DNA from: Acanthaster planci
Lineage: Eukaryota > Echinodermata > Asteroidea > Valvatida > Acanthasteridae
Assembly (NCBI RefSeq): GCF_001949145.1
Contig: NW_019091416.1
Location: 1,988,795 to 2,052,794, forward strand
Reading direction: 5' to 3'
Length of the DNA stretch: 64,000 nucleotides
Shown piece by piece: positions 59,539 to 64,000 of the stretch. The position numbers were made by a program, and so were the translations under genes. The stretch's first letter is position 1. Every line of letters begins with the position of its first letter. Under the pieces are notes generated by a model. The model saw only the letters and a program-made list of their open reading frames with translations, ran no database searches and was not told the DNA's origin.

Positions 59539-62500
59539 ATGGCGGGAAATAGCAGCACTGATCAACTGAGAATTCACGCTAGAAATCGTCAATATGAAGG
59601 CTTTGATAGAGGTATGGATGGTTGCTAGTGAGCAGTGGCCTTGTAATAATGTGGAGTGTACATGTACATGTACATGTACTCGTACAGTGCACTGCAATGC
59701 ACATACGCACCTCTGTACAGCTTGTACGGTGAGTGTGTCATTAGTCAACACGATACCCTAATTCGAATATCGATGGAATGAGAATTGTTTACTTGTTTTC
59801 ATATACAGAATTGCATCAGTCTGGGTCTCCACGTTTGATTCAATGGTTCATAGTCGTCTGTCTATAATGAGAAGTCAAGGAAATTGGTCTGTTTTCTTGC
59901 TATGTCCATGTCAAACCATGCCGTAGTCAAACTCTTCCGCGTTCCGACCTTTATCTTTCTTTACAAGTGTGGGTAGACTTGTTTTAAGTCGATTTTGGAT
60001 TTACTTTCCCCGGCTGTCAGGTTTACATCTTAATCGTACATAATGCCGCTTTCTTTTGTGATTTTTTTCCTCATCAGAACATTTCCTAGGCTATTGCCTA
60101 TGCGTCACCCTGACCAATAGGCCCCTAGTGATTTTTATAAATTTAAGCTGATTAATTAAAACATAGGCAAAAGACTTTCGAATGTAACAGCCAGTCTGTT
60201 ATTACGTCAGTTTTCAGTGCAGTGCAAAATTTCGTATATGAACGTAAACGTTTGAAATGTACATGTACTATGTGTACAGTCTTGGACTGAAGATTATAAT
60301 GTACTTCAACTATCATCGCTTGGCTTTACTCGCTGGTCCTGTATTTTGAATGAAGCTCAGTTGGAGCATGGACCGACTCCTCAAAATGTGGCTGTCTAGT
60401 GAAATACTTATAATGACCTCGCTTTTTTCACATCTTCACATCTCTCCGCTGTACTGTTCAAAAACTCTCTGTATTTTACAGGTTTTGCTTGTGACGTATA
60501 TTTATTTATTGAGAAATATAACTGGAAAATTCATCACTATAAAGAAACATATTTTGACGGATGTAGGAATAAATCACTATGAACACTTGTGAACTGTGTT
60601 TCAGACATTGTCGTCTGCATAATGCATATTATAATAATGAAAACAAAAGCCGAAAAGCGTAATATTTTCTGGGCATTATTTTGTGAATTCACAAGAAACT
60701 AGAAATTTGTCTCCAAGAAAGTTGACCCACCAGTAGAAATCATGAAGTGCAAGTGGCATCTCTACAATCAGTTGACAGCATACTACCGTTATGTTATACC
60801 GTTTGCGCGCGAGCGCATTGTGAGAGCTGTTCTTCACATGTGAAGATCAGTGCGCGTGTAAAGAGGGGCTTGTGGGGTACCGGAATAATGGGAAGTACCC
60901 CATAGGGTACAAGTGGGGGACTGAGACGGTACCCCACAAGGATTTCAGGAAATAGATATTTCAAATTTATTCAAAAAGGAGGAATTTCCAAGTGCCATTC
61001 ATTTATCGCAAAATGAAGTATTTTAAATAAGGGACTTTCAGTCGAATTTCCAAAGTAGGAAAGTGAATCTGGTCCAAATGGGAGTGATTTGAACATTTTT
61101 GCGTGTTGTGTGGGAGTTTTTACACGAGAACAAAGAGATTACCCCACAAGTATAGCTGTGTAAGGCTGTGTGTTTGAACTTGGGTTAATAGCATAGTCAC
61201 TGATAGTTGTAATCTTGTAATTAAAAAGGGCACATTGTTCTCGAAGCATGACTATTTCCCGCTGATACAGTCGTCCCATTTCGCACTGTGTGAAACGAGC
61301 CTTTGAATTTGCCTTTCACGACCTCAATGCTTATAACAGGAAATGATACAATTTGATAAAGGCTCCGCTTGTATTGCGCAAGTATTTGTAAATTTGTGGC
61401 TCATGGTATGCCGAGAGACAAAATATAATGTTGATAGCGCTAGACACCTTGACATTCCGCCGTGGGAACAAGGTGCTTCTGTACCCGGCTTATGCCGTTC
61501 ATTTCAATATTATTGTGGGTTTTGGCTGTTTGACACTGAGGGAGTTCATGAAAAGAAAAGAAAAACGATAAAAGCAGTCTGTACTGTATGTGTCATGTAT
61601 CAATGGCTGAATTTGTACTCGTTTTGAGAGCATATTTTGAGGCAGAAAATCTTTGTTTTGGTGGCTATTAAAATGTTTTGTATGATACATTGCCCCGAAT
61701 GCTTTTTTTCAAAATCCGCCCAGTCGTTGCAGCCTCAAAGATTCGAACTTTACCTCAACGGTCAGAGCTAGTGTAGACTTCTCCACGTAATAGCCATGTA
61801 CCCCTGTTTGAATCCCGCCAGAGCACGAGGGTACGTGGCGTGGACCGTTCACGTTTATCGCCTCGGCTGACCCCCAGTATGGCCTGACAGCCGGCTGGAA
61901 TAACCCGGGTTTGCTCGACTGGACACAGGAGGTGGAGCTGACGCAGAGGGGAATCGAGAGGATTAATAAGATGAAGCCACGCCCACGATTCCTTGTCGTT
62001 CTGGGAGATATGCTCGATGCAATGCCAGGTACCTTATAGGTTGTATTGGATGAGAATCAGGCACAATAAGCCCATTGATTCAAGAGTTGTAATGACTCGA
62101 GTCAATGACTCGACTCGAGTACAACTTGAGTTACAATTTTTGGCTACTCGACTCGACTTGAGTCCCAATGGGTAAATGACTCAACTTGAATCTCTGCGAC
62201 CAAATGAGTCGACTCGAGTACAAGCTTATAAGACTCGAGTCTCAAAAAAATTAAAACCAAAATTTTAGTTGGCTAGATACCTGTCACCCTAATTCATCTT
62301 CAGTTTGTCTAAATGAAAATGAAAAATACCAAAAATAACTAACATGTAGTTGTGTTTCATCGTATTTTATTCAAAAATTTGTGACTCAAATTGACTCGAG
62401 GTCGGTATTTGACTCGACTCAACTACACAAAGTGACTCGGCTCGACTTCTTGACCTAATGACTCGACTCGAGTCACATTCACAATGTTAAAATGACTCGA

Positions 62501-63822
62501 CTCGAGTCACCAAATTTAATGACTCGTAACAACACTGGTTGATGCTGTGCGAAGATTCGAAGAATATTACCCGTGTTCAGATCTATGAATTTTTAGATCC
62601 TGTATCTTAGAAAAAGTTCAAGGCACTGCAGTTTGTTTCTCTGAAAGCACAGTCATCCATTCCTAACTGAGACTCTCAAGAATTTTCATGAACTGTCTGA
62701 TAGAATAGATTCATAAGGCCAGTTCAAATTTGGCGCCAAAGCGAACAGAAATAGGGATTTGTGACGTCAGATCAAATATTCGCGCTGTAAATTAGCAATA
62801 GCTGAGTACATTTCAACTCCGAAGCGAAATTTTCCTGCAAATCTTTCTGACGTGATATTCGCTTCTCTTTCTCATTCGCCTCATTAGTATGAACCAGCAT
62901 TTAGTGTGTTTTAACGGGCCTGTTTAACAGATCGGTTTGAAATACACCTTAACTTACATTTTTAGTCATTAAATCTATTAACTTAGAATACACTCTCTGT
63001 GAAACTCGACGTCCACACAAAGAGCGGTATTCCGTTGCACCAGAAATAAACTGTTTATCAAATCATTGTAGACAGCCATGCATGACATAATATGATGGAC
63101 TACTTGCGTATGAGTAACAATGAGTTTATTTGACGAAGCTCCAGACACGGTTGGATATGTGTGACTGATAAACACTCAACAACTGTGATGAACCATGGGT
63201 ATCACGTAAAGGATAAATTACACATGATTTTGTTATACACCAGATCTCTAAATTCTAATTTATGTGCGCATGCGCATAATGACAAGTGGAGGCAAGAGGC
63301 TTGAGCGGCCCATGAAAAAGTTCGCTGGCACAAATTTCAACGTCATTTTCTCTCAGGTTCTACATTTTTCTTCACTTTTGTCTTCGGAAACTCACTAAAA
63401 TCAGTATAGCTCGTATTAGTGAACTGGTCTATTGAAGTCGGGGAAGACGCCTTTGTGCATTGTAGGCCTATTATTTGTGTAGGAACACAACTTGCAATAA
63501 TTCACGAGAGCTTCTTTCTCCTTTCTGTTCGTCCTGCTAGGTCGCCCGGGCCGTGATGACCAAAAGGTTTCCTTTACGGAAGTCTTTAGCAAAGTGGATC
63601 CTGAAATACCTCTCGTGTTTTTACCGGGAAACCACGACCTCAGTGACAGTCCAAGCATGGAAGACATCAAGTTGTACCGGGACACGTTCGGCGATGACTT
63701 TTACTCGTTCTGGGTGGGAGGGGTACGGTTTATTGTTCTCAACAGCCAGTTCTATGCTGACTCGAGTAAATGCCAAGAAGCGAGGGACGAACAAGATACA
63801 TGGCTGAATGAGCAATTAGAAG
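59539..63822 (+). CDS. CPPED1: Calcineurin-like phosphoesterase CPPED1, 5' part
   Basis: Three exons, 59539-59611, 61822-62028 and 63541-63822, encode the first 187 residues. The last donor (GAAG then GTATAC) shows that the gene continues past the window; human CPPED1 is about 314 aa. The start is the ATG of MAGNSSTDQLR. Exon 1 ends in phase 1, and joining to 61822 gives FDREHEGTWRGPF, which parallels the region before the human metallophosphatase core. Metal-binding motifs are SADPQYG (Asp about 41), GDMLDAMPG (GD about 86-87) and LPGNHD (about 120-125), followed by FYSFWVGGVRFIVLNSQFY, typical of the family. CPPED1 is a cytosolic Ser/Thr phosphatase reported to act on AKT1 in vertebrates. 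The splice acceptor at 61820-61821 is in a modest pyrimidine context, but an in-frame stop just upstream supports it. Confidence 0.88.
59647..59690. repeat. GTACATG microsatellite in CPPED1 intron 1
   Basis: Short palindromic words (GTACATGTACATGTACATGT then ACTCGTACAG) lie directly after CPPED1 exon 1. The same word class recurs across the window. Confidence 0.7.
60919..61165. repeat. Unclassified dispersed repeat, copy 2
   Basis: This matches the copy at 35259-35504 in the same orientation. It begins GACTGAGACGGTACCCCACA, then AGGATTTCA, and ends ACCCCACAAGTATAGCTGTG. It lies in CPPED1 intron 1. The preceding bases (GGTACCGGAATAATGGG, AGTACCCCATAGGGTAC) add a GGTACC-rich palindromic stretch. 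Confidence 0.75.
62082..62537. mobile_element. hAT-like element, CAGTGTTG family, CTCGAGTC-arm variant
   Basis: The right end reads ACTCGTAACAACACTG, that is CAGTGTTGTTACGAGT on the other strand, and the left end is AAGAGTTGTAATGACTCGAG. The flanks ATTGATTC (62074-62081) and GTTGATGC (62538-62545) match at 6 of 8 positions. The arms consist of many GACTCGAGTCGA-type words in both orientations, around a noncoding AT-rich centre (about 62240-62380). It lies in CPPED1 intron 2. Confidence 0.7.
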
Positions 63823-64000
63823 GTATACATGTACATGGATGGTCCTGAAATATATCTGCTGTCACTCCAGCCAGTCATGACCTGCACACCTGGCACACGA
63901 GCCATTTTGATTGGTTCATTGTTGTAAACGAGGTCCATTTGACGCAAGATATGTGACGGAGAGAACCCACCCGCCTTTGTGTTGGTCATTATTTGATCGG

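Noticed and set aside
1-64000. CRISPR array, operon, phage or bacterial contamination
   Set aside because: Spliced animal genes run through the whole window; there are no regularly spaced repeats with unique spacers and no ribosome-binding sites or compact operons.

Overview
This is a eukaryotic genomic window, most likely from a marine invertebrate deuterostome. An echinoderm fits best; hemichordate or amphioxus cannot be excluded. The reasons are multi-exon genes with GT-AG introns of roughly 0.3-2.5 kb, animal-specific families (FBXW10, TXNDC11, DUS1L, ependymin-related protein, CPPED1), many GTACATGTAC-type palindromic microsatellites, tRNA-derived SINEs and numerous short inverted-repeat transposons. 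No prokaryotic, viral, CRISPR or rRNA feature is visible. Two assembly gaps occur: 400 N at 24769 and 65 N at 46770.

Layout. (1) 513-1747, plus strand: last two coding exons of a single-pass membrane protein with a PKD-like extracellular fold. (2) 1748-9025: about 7.3 kb without a recognised gene, holding a SINE and two hAT-like short elements. (3) 9026-19237, minus strand: a complete nine-exon FBXW10-like F-box/WD40 gene (1244 aa in my model). (4) 20698-33297, plus strand: a complete ten-exon TXNDC11-like gene (794 aa). It lies head-to-head with the FBXW10-like gene across about 1.46 kb that probably holds both promoters. (5) 33298-44268: about 11 kb of noncoding, repeat-bearing DNA. (6) 44269-52659, plus: a complete ten-exon DUS1L-like tRNA-dihydrouridine synthase (552 aa). 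(7) 54263-57700, plus: a complete six-exon secreted ependymin-related protein (225 aa). (8) 59539 to beyond the window, plus: the first three coding exons of CPPED1, cut by the window edge.

I built every gene model by eye from splice sites, reading-phase continuity and remembered similarity to human orthologues. Phases close exactly across all introns in all five named genes. The genes are not an operon or pathway. TXNDC11 acts in the ER membrane, the FBXW10-like protein is probably an SCF substrate receptor, DUS1L modifies tRNA, the ependymin-related protein is secreted, and CPPED1 is a cytosolic metallophosphatase. TXNDC11 and CPPED1 both lie in human 16p13 (from memory), so their linkage here may be ancestral.

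The most interesting non-gene content is a set of short non-autonomous transposons. A family with CAGTGTTG termini and 8-bp target duplications is present in at least four copies plus two decayed relatives. Its arms are made of short tandem motifs that differ between copies. Others are a CAGTGGCGTAGC element, a 144-bp element carrying a Pol III B-box-like core between TTATATAA flanks, a 260-bp hairpin MITE nested inside a pogo-like element, further hairpin MITEs, and an unclassified dispersed repeat bounded by direct ACCCCACAAG motifs.
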